Shown piece by piece: positions 21,301 through 29,781 of a DNA stretch of 64,000 nt (within the stretch, counting starts at the first letter, position 1; each line of letters starts with the position of its first letter). A model generated the notes under the pieces. That model saw only the letters and a program-made list of their open reading frames with translations, was not told the origin of the DNA and did not search any database. Source of the stretch: Pedobacter sp. FW305-3-2-15-E-R2A2 (GTDB taxonomy: Bacteria; Bacteroidota; Bacteroidia; Sphingobacteriales; Sphingobacteriaceae). Position numbers and translations under genes: made by a program. The DNA is taken from the NCBI RefSeq assembly GCF_038446955.1, contig NZ_CP151803.1:5952001-6016000 (forward strand), in the 5' to 3' direction.

Positions 21301-22215
21301 ATGAAACAACGCCTCTTCCTCTTCGTCCTCTCTTTCTTCCTTTGCCAGATTGATGTTCATGCCCAGGAATTAAATGCAAGGGTTACCGTAATGGCACCAA
21401 CGGTACCGAATATCAATAAGAGAAACATAGAGGTTTTGCAAAATACCATCAGAGAGTTTTTAAATAACAACAAGTGGACCAATGAAACTTATACCCCTCA
21501 GGAACGTATAGAAACTAATTTCGTGATCACAGTGACCGCCTGGGATGGCAGCGCCGGTTATAAAGCGGAAGCACAGATCCAATCCAGCAGACCGGTCTAT
21601 GGAACGGCCTATAACAGCACCATTTTGAACATCAGCGACAAAGACTTCGACTTCAACTATAACGAAGGACAATCTTTGGACTACTCCGACCAGAACTTCA
21701 TTTCCAACCTGAGCTCCCTGCTCGGGTTTTATGCAAATACGATTATCGGATTGGATAAAGACAGTTTTAGCAATCTTGGTGGAACCCCATTTTACAATAA
21801 AGCACAAAACATCCTCAACCTGGCACAACAATCGGGCAATAAAGGCTGGAAAGCATCCGATGGCTTGAGAAACCGGTATTGGCTGAATGAAAACCTGCTC
21901 AACAAAAGCTTTGAGGATTTAAGAGAATTTATCTTTAGTTATCATTATAATGGCATGGACCGCCTCCAGGAAGATATGGACAAGGGCTCCAAAAAGATCA
22001 TCTCCCTGCTTTCGGGACTCACAAAAATGGACCGTCAAAAACTGGGTTCCATCTTCCCTAACGTATACTTCGCGACCAAAGCCGATGAAATCGTGAACCT
22101 GCTCTCTATCGGAAATTCTCAGGAACGCTTAAAAGCATACAACCTCCTGGTAGACATTGACCCGGCCAACATCAATAAATACGAAAGCTTAAAACCCGCT
22201 AAACAAGGCCTATAA
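21301..22215 (+). CDS. DUF4835 family exported protein (PorD-like)
   Basis: The 304-residue protein has a signal peptide cleaved after about residue 22 (DVHAQ) and opens with 'ELNARVTVMAPTVPNINKRN', typical of DUF4835. Family members are about 290-300 residues long and sit next to coaBC in many Bacteroidota. I recall the name PorD, linked to type IX secretion, for this family, but cannot check it. Gap to coaBC is 26 bp. It is the last gene of the bamD cluster; a different, regulated pair follows. Confidence 0.8.
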   Translation: MKQRLFLFVLSFFLCQIDVHAQELNARVTVMAPTVPNINKRNIEVLQNTIREFLNNNKWTNETYTPQERIETNFVITVTAWDGSAGYKAEAQIQSSRPVYGTAYNSTILNISDKDFDFNYNEGQSLDYSDQNFISNLSSLLGFYANTIIGLDKDSFSNLGGTPFYNKAQNILNLAQQSGNKGWKASDGLRNRYWLNENLLNKSFEDLREFIFSYHYNGMDRLQEDMDKGSKKIISLLSGLTKMDRQKLGSIFPNVYFATKADEIVNLLSIGNSQERLKAYNLLVDIDPANINKYESLKPAKQGL

Positions 22216-22256
22216 CCCTATTTTATAAAAAAATAACTGTTTTTAAAACAAAATAT

Positions 22257-22304
22257 TTTGTTTATACGAATAGATTCGTACATTTGATTACGAAACAATT
22301 CGTA
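22257..22304 (+). promoter_or_regulatory. BlaI-type promoter with two operators
   Basis: TTTG (22257-22260), 18 bp, TACATTTG (22279-22286) is a Bacteroidota promoter. Two palindromes with identical half-sites bracket the -7 element: TACGAATAGATTCGTA (22265-22280) and TACGAAACAATTCGTA (22289-22304), centre to centre 24 bp. The first overlaps the spacer and start of -7, the second covers the start of transcription. A BlaI/MecI dimer on each would shut the promoter. Confidence 0.85.
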
Positions 22305-22314
22305 TATAAAGGAT

Positions 22315-22698
22315 ATGACAGCAGCGACACCCCTTAAACCTACCGAAAGTGAATTAGAGATCTTGCAGATATTATGGGAGAAAGGAAATTGTACGGTAAG
22401 AGAAGTCCACGAGATTTTAGAAAAGAATAAAGATGCAGGTTATACTACCACCCTGAAACTGATGCAGATCATGTCGGAAAAAGGATTGGTGGTTCGTGAT
22501 ACTTCTTCCAAAACCCATATCTATAAAGCCCTGGTTAATCAACAGAAAACAGAACAACACCTAGTCAGTAAAATGATCGACAATGTGTTTAACGGTTCTG
22601 CTGCACGATTGGTCATGCAGGCGCTCGGAAACCATAGTGCCAGTGCCGACGAAATAGATTCGATCAAAAAATACCTGGATAACCTTAGCAACAAATAA
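22315..22698 (+). CDS. BlaI/MecI/CopY family transcriptional repressor
   Basis: The 127-residue protein has the family's winged helix: 'PTESELEILQILWEKGNCTV', 'REVHEILEK', 'YTTTLKLMQIMSEKGLV' (residues 8-65), then a helical dimerisation tail ending 'IDSIKKYLDNLS'. In the classical system the paired BlaR1 metallopeptidase causes cleavage of the repressor when a signal is sensed. An equivalent cleavage region lies around residues 90-105 ('IDNVFNGSAARLVMQ'). The gene sits ten bases behind the second operator and three bases before the BlaR1-like gene. Confidence 0.93.
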   Translation: MTAATPLKPTESELEILQILWEKGNCTVREVHEILEKNKDAGYTTTLKLMQIMSEKGLVVRDTSSKTHIYKALVNQQKTEQHLVSKMIDNVFNGSAARLVMQALGNHSASADEIDSIKKYLDNLSNK

Positions 22699-22701
22699 AC
22701 C

Positions 22702-24663
22702 ATGGAAGCAATTGTAAACAACCTGATCAAAGCCACAGGCTGGAGTATTTTTCACTCCTTATGGCAAGGCGCCATCATCTATGCCATTTTGTTCTTAACC
22801 GTAATGGCAATGCCAAAGTTGCGGTCCCAATTGAAGCACAACCTCGCTTACGGCGCCATGTGCCTGATCTTCGTTTCCTTTTGCATTACCTTTTTCTCCA
22901 TCTTTAAACTTCCGGTAAGTAATGGAAGTACTGCAGGAGCAGAATTACATATCAGTGCGGTTTATTATGAGTACCTGAGAAGTCTGCCCCAGGAAATCAG
23001 CAGCAAAACGGAAACCTTGTTTCCTTATATCGTGACGGTCTACGGAATCGGAATCCTCTTTCAGCTCTTTATCCTGATCGCCGGATACCGAAAAATGAAC
23101 CAGCTTAAAAATGCAACTCAATTGGCAGTACCCGCAGAATGGACCGCTGTATTTGAAGAGATGGTCTCCAAGTTAAACCTCAAACAACAAATTGGGTTTT
23201 ACCTGTCGGAAAAAGTAAATATTCCGCTGGTTATCGGATATTTTAAACCGGTAGTTTTATTTCCGATTGCCCTGGCTACACAGCTTGACCTCAAACAGGT
23301 GGAAGCCATCCTGATCCATGAACTTTCACACATCCGTAGAAATGATTACCTCCTAAACCTCATCAAAACGGGGATAGAAACCATTTTGTTCTTTAATCCT
23401 TTCATCTGGCTAAGCGGCAGGTTCATCAACATAGAACGTGAACATGCCTGCGATGACCTTGTGGTAGAACTGACCGGGACGCCGGTAACTTATGCCCATG
23501 CCTTGCTAAAGCTGGAAATCCTGAAAGATAAATCCGCCCCTGCCCTTTCTATGGCGGCGACAGGGAAAAATCAACATTTGTATCACCGTATTAAAAGAAT
23601 CACAGACATGAAAACGAATTATATGAATGCAAAACAGCAGATTTTTGCAATCACACTTACGATTGCTACGGTAATTTCCTTAGCATGGGTTAAACCTTCC
23701 AAAGCGGAAAAAGTAACCGCTCCCGCTGCACCACTGACCGAAGACATGGAGATTGCCGGTGTAGGCTTAAAATTCAAAGTTCAGGACTTAAAAGCACTGA
23801 AATTGATACAAAATACGCCATACGAATATGCAGATACCACTAAAAAGAAACGCAAGTTTAAAATCATCACAGTGGATGCAAATGGAACCAAACATGAATA
23901 CAATTCGATTAAAGAGGTTCCTGATAGTTTAAGAAGCGAAGTCTTTGACAAAACTTTTGTCAGCTTCCCAAAATCAGGTGAATTCAATGTTTTTGTAGAC
24001 AGCGTTACTTCTGCAAGTCTTGCCTTTTTAAAATCTCCGGAATGGAAAAAGAACATCGCAAATATCCAGAAACAAGGCGAAGTGATGAGCAAGCACTTTA
24101 ACTCTCCGGAATGGAAGAAAAACATCGCTGAAATCCAAAAAAACGGAGAGAAAATCGGCAAATACTATAGCTCTCCGGAATGGAAAAATCAACAAGCAGC
24201 AATCCAGAAAAGCGCAGAAGAAATCAGTAAATATTATGATTCTCCGGAATGGAAGAAACAGCAGGAAGCCATCCAGAAAAATGCTGCAGAAATGACCAGG
24301 CATTTTGACTCTCCGGAATGGAAAAAGCAAGTGGAAGGGATTCAGAAAAACGCAGAAGAAATCAAAAAGTATTATGATTCCCCTGAATGGAAAAAAAACC
24401 TGGCAGAGATCCAGAAAGGAGCAGAAGAAACCGGTAAATACTTCAACTCTCCGGAATGGAAAAAACAATTAGAAGAAATCCGCAAGAACGCTGCTGAGGG
24501 CGGGATCGTTTATGATTTGTCTGAAATCAAAAAAATGGCTCAGGAAAACAAAGAAGTCCGTAACTCTGCTGAGTATAAAGCACTAAAACAGAAATTCGAC
24601 AAAGAAGTAGAAGCACTGAAAAAGAAAAAAGAAGCCGAAGCGGCGACAAAAGCGAACAACTAA
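22702..24663 (+). CDS. BlaR1-like M56 membrane metallopeptidase with SPEWKK repeats
   Basis: The 653-residue protein has transmembrane segments near residues 22-37, 50-68 and 107-127, then the M56 catalytic motif HELSH (206-210) and the distal 'EREHACDDLVVELTG'. A further membrane segment lies around 313-330. In BlaR1 the outer part is a penicillin-binding sensor; no such SxxK/penicillin-binding domain is visible here. Instead, after a linker, seven 23-residue units (residues 445-605) each begin SPEW and continue with K-rich helical sequence including IQK/IRK. A final 'YKALKQKFDKEVEALKKKK' looks like coiled coil. It should sense an unknown envelope signal and cleave or trigger the adjacent repressor. 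Translationally linked to blaI. Confidence 0.88.
   Translation: MEAIVNNLIKATGWSIFHSLWQGAIIYAILFLTVMAMPKLRSQLKHNLAYGAMCLIFVSFCITFFSIFKLPVSNGSTAGAELHISAVYYEYLRSLPQEISSKTETLFPYIVTVYGIGILFQLFILIAGYRKMNQLKNATQLAVPAEWTAVFEEMVSKLNLKQQIGFYLSEKVNIPLVIGYFKPVVLFPIALATQLDLKQVEAILIHELSHIRRNDYLLNLIKTGIETILFFNPFIWLSGRFINIEREHACDDLVVELTGTPVTYAHALLKLEILKDKSAPALSMAATGKNQHLYHRIKRITDMKTNYMNAKQQIFAITLTIATVISLAWVKPSKAEKVTAPAAPLTEDMEIAGVGLKFKVQDLKALKLIQNTPYEYADTTKKKRKFKIITVDANGTKHEYNSIKEVPDSLRSEVFDKTFVSFPKSGEFNVFVDSVTSASLAFLKSPEWKKNIANIQKQGEVMSKHFNSPEWKKNIAEIQKNGEKIGKYYSSPEWKNQQAAIQKSAEEISKYYDSPEWKKQQEAIQKNAAEMTRHFDSPEWKKQVEGIQKNAEEIKKYYDSPEWKKNLAEIQKGAEETGKYFNSPEWKKQLEEIRKNAAEGGIVYDLSEIKKMAQENKEVRNSAEYKALKQKFDKEVEALKKKKEAEAATKANN
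24034..24516 (+). repeat. Seven in-frame 69-bp repeats (SPEWKK units)
   Basis: TCTCCGGAATGGAA or a close variant recurs every 69 bp (24034, 24103, 24172, 24241, 24310, 24379, 24448). The units are diverged in their middle, and the period is exactly kept, so purifying selection on a 23-residue repeat is likely rather than recent slippage. Confidence 0.92.
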
Positions 24664-24693
24664 GGCATTAAAACCACAAATAAACGAAGATGG

Positions 24694-24722
24694 AGGCAGA
24701 GGATTTTTCTTCTGCCTTTTTT
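24694..24722 (+). terminator. Terminator of the BlaI/BlaR1 pair
   Basis: AGGCAGAGGA and TCTTCTGCCT around a four-T loop form a ten-pair stem (one wobble) followed by six T, 30 bp after the stop codon. Confidence 0.8.
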
Positions 24723-24775
24723 GTGGAAAAGTATGAACACCCATTGATTAAGTTTTCATATTTTAGCAGCGTAAT

Positions 24776-26431
24776 ATGCTACAGAAACTTTCTATTCGTA
24801 ACTACGCTTTAATAGACAGTGTTGAACTAAACCTGGACAAGGGTTTAAACATCATCACTGGAGAAACAGGTGCCGGTAAATCCATTATGCTGGGTGCCCT
24901 CTCGCTGATTTTGGGCCAGCGTGCAGAAACCAGATATTTCTTTAATCAGGAAAAGAAGTGCATTATTGAAGGACAATTTCTGCTGACAGACCATAACCTG
25001 CAGCATTTATTTGAGGACAATGACATTGATTTTCATGAGGAGACGATATTAAGAAGGGAAATCTCTACCGATGGGAAATCAAGAGCCTTCATCAATGATA
25101 CGCCTGTTACCCTTGTGGTGATGAAACAGGTAGGCGAAAAACTGATCGATATTCACTCCCAGCATGCTACTTTAGAAATCAATGATCCCGGATTCCAGCT
25201 TTCTGTGGTAGATACCCTGGCAGACCATCAGCCATTGTTATCAGACTACCGCCAGGGTTACAAACAATATAAAAAATACCTGCAGCATTTATCTGCTTTG
25301 CAAACCGCAGCAGATGAAGCAAAAAGCAGACAGGATTATGAACAGTTCTTATTCAATGAACTGGAAGCTGCAGACCTGAAAGCGGACGAACAAACACTTT
25401 TAGAAACAGAACTTCAAACCCTCAACAATGCGGAGAGCATCAAGAGAAGCCTCGTCAATGCATATAACCTGCTCTCTGAAGAAGAAGCTTCGGCACTCCC
25501 TATTCTTAAAGAAGTCATCGTTCAGCTTCAGAACATAGAACGCTTTAACCCTGACTATGCCAACTTAAATGAGCGCCTGCGCTCGGCATTGATAGAACTA
25601 AAAGACATCGCTGCGGAAACCATGAACCTGGAAGAAAGCATTGTCTTTAACCCGGTGCGAATTGAAGAGATCAATGGCAGGTTAGATGTGATTTATACGC
25701 TTCAGCAAAAACATAAGGTTAACAGTGTGGAGGAATTGATTGGCATTCGTCAGCAATTGTCAGACAACCTGAATACCTTGCTTAGCGGCGATGAAGAGAT
25801 TGACCGCCTGAACAAAGAAATCACGGCCTTAAAAGCCAGGTTAACGGAGATGGCCGATACCCTTTCTGCCGACCGTGGGAAGTCTATCATCAGTACCGAA
25901 AACCAGGTTGCCGCAGTTCTCCAACAGGTAGGAATGCCTAAGGCCAGAATTAAAATAGAAAAGACCGTTCTTGAAGAACTGAATAAAGACGGAAAAGACA
26001 ATATCGTACTGCTGTTCTCTGCCAACAGTGGCCAGCCACCTGCTCCGGTAGGAAAGGTCGCTTCGGGAGGAGAGCTTTCCAGGCTGATGCTGGCGATCAA
26101 GTCCATCATGGCCAAACATACCGCTTTACCTACCCTGATCTTCGATGAAATTGATACGGGTATTTCCGGCGAAACCGCATTGCGTGTAGGCGATGTGATC
26201 GGAGATCTGGAGAAAAATATGCAGGTGATCTGCATTACTCACCTTCCTCAGATAGCAGCCAAAGGAGAAGCACACTATTTCGTGTATAAAAATGAAAAAG
26301 GAGTCCGCCCTACCACAGGAATCCGCAGGTTAATTCCCGCAGAGCGAATCCAGGTCATCGCAGAAATGCTGAGCGGCAAAGATCCGGGTAACCCGGCTAT
26401 CGCAAATGCAAAAGAACTCCTGGGCTATTAA
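24776..26431 (+). CDS. recN: DNA repair protein RecN
   Basis: The 551-residue SMC-like ATPase has Walker A GETGAGKS (29-36) in 'LNIITGETGAGKSIML', two long coiled-coil arms (about 150-350), the signature 'VASGGELSRLMLAIK' and Walker B 'LIFDEIDTGISG'. RecN holds broken DNA ends during recombinational repair. Length is normal (about 550). In other Bacteroidota it tends to follow DUF4835 directly, which the BlaI/BlaR1 pair interrupts here. The start at 24776 puts the conserved 'LQKLSIRNYALID' at the N-terminus. Confidence 0.96.
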   Translation: MLQKLSIRNYALIDSVELNLDKGLNIITGETGAGKSIMLGALSLILGQRAETRYFFNQEKKCIIEGQFLLTDHNLQHLFEDNDIDFHEETILRREISTDGKSRAFINDTPVTLVVMKQVGEKLIDIHSQHATLEINDPGFQLSVVDTLADHQPLLSDYRQGYKQYKKYLQHLSALQTAADEAKSRQDYEQFLFNELEAADLKADEQTLLETELQTLNNAESIKRSLVNAYNLLSEEEASALPILKEVIVQLQNIERFNPDYANLNERLRSALIELKDIAAETMNLEESIVFNPVRIEEINGRLDVIYTLQQKHKVNSVEELIGIRQQLSDNLNTLLSGDEEIDRLNKEITALKARLTEMADTLSADRGKSIISTENQVAAVLQQVGMPKARIKIEKTVLEELNKDGKDNIVLLFSANSGQPPAPVGKVASGGELSRLMLAIKSIMAKHTALPTLIFDEIDTGISGETALRVGDVIGDLEKNMQVICITHLPQIAAKGEAHYFVYKNEKGVRPTTGIRRLIPAERIQVIAEMLSGKDPGNPAIANAKELLGY

Positions 26432-26509
26432 AAAGGCGTGTAAACTGGCTTGTATTTGTTAATTTTTATTACTTTCGACACGAAGTAACAGATAACAAAA
26501 CAAGAAATT

Positions 26510-27331
26510 ATGTACAACTTATTAAAAGGTAAACGCGGCATCATCACCGGTGCACTGGATCAGAATTCCATTGCATGGAAAGTGGCTGAAAAAGCGCATG
26601 AAGAAGGTGCTGAATTTGTTTTAACCAATGCCCCTATCGCCATGCGAATGGGAGAGATCAATGCTTTAGCCGAAAAAACAGGCTCAAAGATCATTCCTGC
26701 TGATGCAACCAGCGTGGAAGACCTCACTAACCTTTATACCCAATCACAAGAGATATTAGGCGGAAAAATAGATTTTGTACTCCACTCGATCGGAATGAGC
26801 GTAAACATTCGCAAAAAGATCCCTTATACAGAATCCAACTACGATTATTTCATGAAAGGAATTGACGTTTCTGCGCTTTCTTTTCATAAAATGTTAGCAG
26901 TAGCTAAAAAATTAGATGCCATTAGTGAAGGTGGTAGTGTGGTCGCCCTGACGTACATGGCGGCACAAAGAACCTATCCTTTTTATACCGATATGGCAGA
27001 CATTAAAGCCATGCTGGAATCTATTGCCAGAAGCTTTGGCTATCATTATGGCCTGGAGAAAAAGGTCCGCATCAATACGGTTTCACAATCTCCGACCAAA
27101 ACTACTGCAGGTTCAGGGGTTAAAGGCTTCGGCGACTTCTTTGATTTTGCCAATTCTGTTGCTCCACTGGGCAATGCAGATGCAGAATCCTGTGCAGATT
27201 ATTGTATCACGCTGTTCTCAGACCTGACCAGAATGGTAACCATGCAGAACCTGTTCCATGATGGAGGTTACTCTTCTACCGGAGTAAGTGATGATGTGAT
27301 GAAAAGACTGGGAATTGAATCAGAATCCTGA
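26510..27331 (+). CDS. fabI: Enoyl-[acyl-carrier-protein] reductase FabI-type (SDR)
   Basis: The 273-residue protein starts with the FabI-like nucleotide fold 'GKRGIITGALDQNSIAWKVA', in which S-I-A replaces the usual classical glycine pattern, followed by 'HSIGMS' (about 95-100). The catalytic Tyr-x6-Lys is in 'FYTDMADIK' (Tyr160-Lys167 region). The C-terminus ends 'FHDGGYSSTG'. It would reduce enoyl-ACP in fatty acid elongation. The region between the nucleotide loop and Tyr differs from E. coli FabI, so this is the divergent Bacteroidota form; another SDR reductase function is possible. Confidence 0.8.
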   Translation: MYNLLKGKRGIITGALDQNSIAWKVAEKAHEEGAEFVLTNAPIAMRMGEINALAEKTGSKIIPADATSVEDLTNLYTQSQEILGGKIDFVLHSIGMSVNIRKKIPYTESNYDYFMKGIDVSALSFHKMLAVAKKLDAISEGGSVVALTYMAAQRTYPFYTDMADIKAMLESIARSFGYHYGLEKKVRINTVSQSPTKTTAGSGVKGFGDFFDFANSVAPLGNADAESCADYCITLFSDLTRMVTMQNLFHDGGYSSTGVSDDVMKRLGIESES

Positions 27332-27351
27332 TCAACCATAGACAAGTAGTG

Positions 27352-27375
27352 AAAGCCCTGAAAAGGGCTTTTTTT
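27352..27375 (+). terminator. Terminator after fabI
   Basis: AAGCCCT (27353-27359), GAAA loop, AGGGCTT (27364-27370) then a run of T. Classic GNRA-loop hairpin 21 bp after the stop codon. Confidence 0.88.
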
Positions 27376-27393
27376 ATGCTTTTAAATCTATAA

Positions 27394-28662
27394 ATGATTG
27401 GTTACATTAGCCAGATGATGAAATGGTACTCCTGTTGTGTTTTGCTTTTATTTTTCTCTTTTAACGGTTTCGGACAAAATCTATTCAGTATTTCCGGAAC
27501 GGTAAAGGATGGAGAAGGGAAACCTCTTCCGGGAGCAGGCATCTATTTGGCCGGATATAAAGCAGCCACCGTATCCGATGGCAACGGACAGTTTGTATTG
27601 AGCAATGTAGCCGTGGGCAATTACGATGTCCTGATCCAGATGATGGGTTACCTTCCCCTGAGTAAAAACGTGCTGATCTCGGATAAATCTGTTAAAATTG
27701 AGGCTATTTTAAAGGAAAACACCATTCAGCTGAAAGAGGTGGTCATCAAAGCGGATCCAAACCGGGCACGTTACCTGGAAATGTTCAAAGAACATTTCAT
27801 TGGGAAAACGCCCAATTCCGAGAAATGTAAAATCCTCAATCCTCAGGTCATTCAAACGGAGTACGACAAAGAAAGAAAAGTATTGAGGGTCACGGCCAAT
27901 GAATTCCTCCTCATCGAAAATAAATCATTGGGTTACCGCATCAAATACCTTCTGGAGTATTTTGAAAGAGATTTCGTAGACAATGTGGTTTTCTATGCCG
28001 GCCACCCTTCCTTTGAAGAACTGCCTGCCTCCTCCTCAAAAAGAAAAAGCTGGCTGAAGAAAAGAGAAATCGCCTATGCAGGTTCTTCCCAGCATTTTTT
28101 CCGCTCCCTATATCAGAATACGACGAAAACGGAGGGGTTTATCATTCATAAGATGAGGAGTGTTGCCAACCGAAACAGGCTTCCGGACAGCCTCATTAAT
28201 GCCAGCATTAAGCGCTTGTACAAACCTGGAAATACCATTGTCCGCATTGGCCCGGGTTTTACCTCCCCGCTAAACGACTCTATCAGCTACTGGCTCAAAC
28301 AGCGGGCCGTATCAAAATCATTGAACGTCCTGGACAGGTCCGAAATCCTGACCGATACCCTGGCTACCCAATTGTATAAGGATGTAAAAACAATGAATTT
28401 CGACGGAGACCTGTATGTGATCAACACCAAAGAACGCGAAACTGAAGATTATACCGCTTTTTCCGGACATGCGGTTGCCAGGCCACTCGATATCCCCAAT
28501 TACCAGATTTCCACCCTTCACATCCTGAAAGGCCCCATTCATTTTTACCCTAACGGAGGTATCTTCAATCCCAAATCAGTTCTTCTGGGCGGGTTCTGGG
28601 CTTATGAGAAAATCGCCGACATGGTTCCTATGGATTATATCCCCAATGTAAAAGAAGAATAA
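27394..28662 (+). CDS. Exported CarboxypepD_reg domain protein
   Basis: The 422-residue protein has a signal peptide (the ATG codons at residues 1, 8 and 9 all precede it; MMKWYSCCV at 8 is a likely start). A carboxypeptidase-regulatory-like beta-sandwich follows: 'FSISGTVKDGEGKPLPGAGI' to 'KENTIQLKEVVIKA' (about 32-117). The remaining 300 residues are not a TonB plug but a soluble domain with 'YRIKYLLEYFERD'. This two-part layout is widespread in Bacteroidota surface proteins of unknown function. It is 18 bp behind the fabI terminator, so transcription is probably separate. Confidence 0.8.
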   Translation: MIGYISQMMKWYSCCVLLLFFSFNGFGQNLFSISGTVKDGEGKPLPGAGIYLAGYKAATVSDGNGQFVLSNVAVGNYDVLIQMMGYLPLSKNVLISDKSVKIEAILKENTIQLKEVVIKADPNRARYLEMFKEHFIGKTPNSEKCKILNPQVIQTEYDKERKVLRVTANEFLLIENKSLGYRIKYLLEYFERDFVDNVVFYAGHPSFEELPASSSKRKSWLKKREIAYAGSSQHFFRSLYQNTTKTEGFIIHKMRSVANRNRLPDSLINASIKRLYKPGNTIVRIGPGFTSPLNDSISYWLKQRAVSKSLNVLDRSEILTDTLATQLYKDVKTMNFDGDLYVINTKERETEDYTAFSGHAVARPLDIPNYQISTLHILKGPIHFYPNGGIFNPKSVLLGGFWAYEKIADMVPMDYIPNVKEE

Positions 28663-28701
28663 TCATTTGCAAATTGCTAATATTATTAGTAATTTTAACT
28701 A

Positions 28702-29775
28702 ATGATATTAGACGAAGAACCTAAGGACAATTACTTTAAAGGCAGGGGGGCACAGCTCAACCCGCACAACAGGTTTGCGAAGGATGATTATGTAAAAGAA
28801 CATTCGGAAGGAATAGACGATTGGGAGGAAGAAGATCAAAAGACAACCTTCATCATCGGACAAAGTAAATCTATTGTCAATAAGGTAGACAGTCCGGATG
28901 TTGGAATGGCCTATTCCCTCAACCCTTACCAGGGATGTGAACATGGTTGTACCTATTGTTATGCCCGGAATGCCCATGAATACTGGGGATTTAGTGCCGG
29001 CCTGGATTTTGAAAGAAAGATCATCGTCAAGAAAGATGCACCACAGTTGTTCAAAAAATTTCTGGAACGCAAAGGCTGGGATGCGGCTGTCATTTCACTT
29101 TCCGGCAATACCGATTGTTATCAACCTGCAGAAAGGCAATTCAGACTCACGCGCCAGCTGTTGGAAATCGCCCTGGAATACCGTCAGCCAATAGGCCTGA
29201 TTACCAAAAATGCATTGATCCTCCGGGACCTGGACCTGCTAACCGAGCTGGCAAAGCTGAACCTGTGTATGGTATATGTCTCGATTAACAGCCTGAATGA
29301 AAAGCTTCGGCAAAAGATGGAACCCCGGACCACCACTGCCAAACAACGATTAAAAGTAGTGGAAGAGCTCAGCAAGGCAGGTATTCCGATGGGTGTTATG
29401 GTGGCTCCACTGGTTCCCGGACTAAGTGACCATGAAATTCCGGCCATTCTAAAAACGGTAGCCAATGCAGGCGCTCAGGCAGCAGGTTATACGATTGTGA
29501 GGCTGAATGGTGCAATTTCCGGCATCTTTGAGGACTGGCTCCGCAAGAATTATCCGGACCGCTTTGAAAAGGTATGGCATGCGATTCAGTCCTGCCATGG
29601 AGGAAATGTAAACGACAGCAGGTTTGGAGAAAGAATGAGGGGCGATGGCAATATTGCAAAGCTGATCAGAGACAGCTTTAAACTCCATTGCCGGCTGAAC
29701 CATCTAAATGAACAGGTAATAAAACTGGACTCGGGCTTATTTAAAGTTCCACAAGCCCAGTTTAGCTTATTTTAA
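28702..29775 (+). CDS. PA0069-type radical SAM protein
   Basis: The 357-residue protein has the radical SAM cluster motif C79-x3-C83-x2-C86 in NPYQGCEHGCTYCYAR. This resembles spore photoproduct lyase and the PA0069 family. 'ISLSGNTDCYQPAERQF' and 'TRQLLEI' follow, as usual in that family. It uses a 4Fe-4S cluster and S-adenosylmethionine for radical chemistry; the substrate is unknown. It starts 39 bp after the preceding gene and converges with the next (six bases apart). Confidence 0.9.
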   Translation: MILDEEPKDNYFKGRGAQLNPHNRFAKDDYVKEHSEGIDDWEEEDQKTTFIIGQSKSIVNKVDSPDVGMAYSLNPYQGCEHGCTYCYARNAHEYWGFSAGLDFERKIIVKKDAPQLFKKFLERKGWDAAVISLSGNTDCYQPAERQFRLTRQLLEIALEYRQPIGLITKNALILRDLDLLTELAKLNLCMVYVSINSLNEKLRQKMEPRTTTAKQRLKVVEELSKAGIPMGVMVAPLVPGLSDHEIPAILKTVANAGAQAAGYTIVRLNGAISGIFEDWLRKNYPDRFEKVWHAIQSCHGGNVNDSRFGERMRGDGNIAKLIRDSFKLHCRLNHLNEQVIKLDSGLFKVPQAQFSLF

Positions 29776-29781
29776 GCGTTT

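Noticed and set aside
24028..24468. 146-codon minus-strand frame opposite the SPEWKK repeats
   Set aside because: It is periodic only because the repeat is; the plus-strand frame has the BlaR1-type context.
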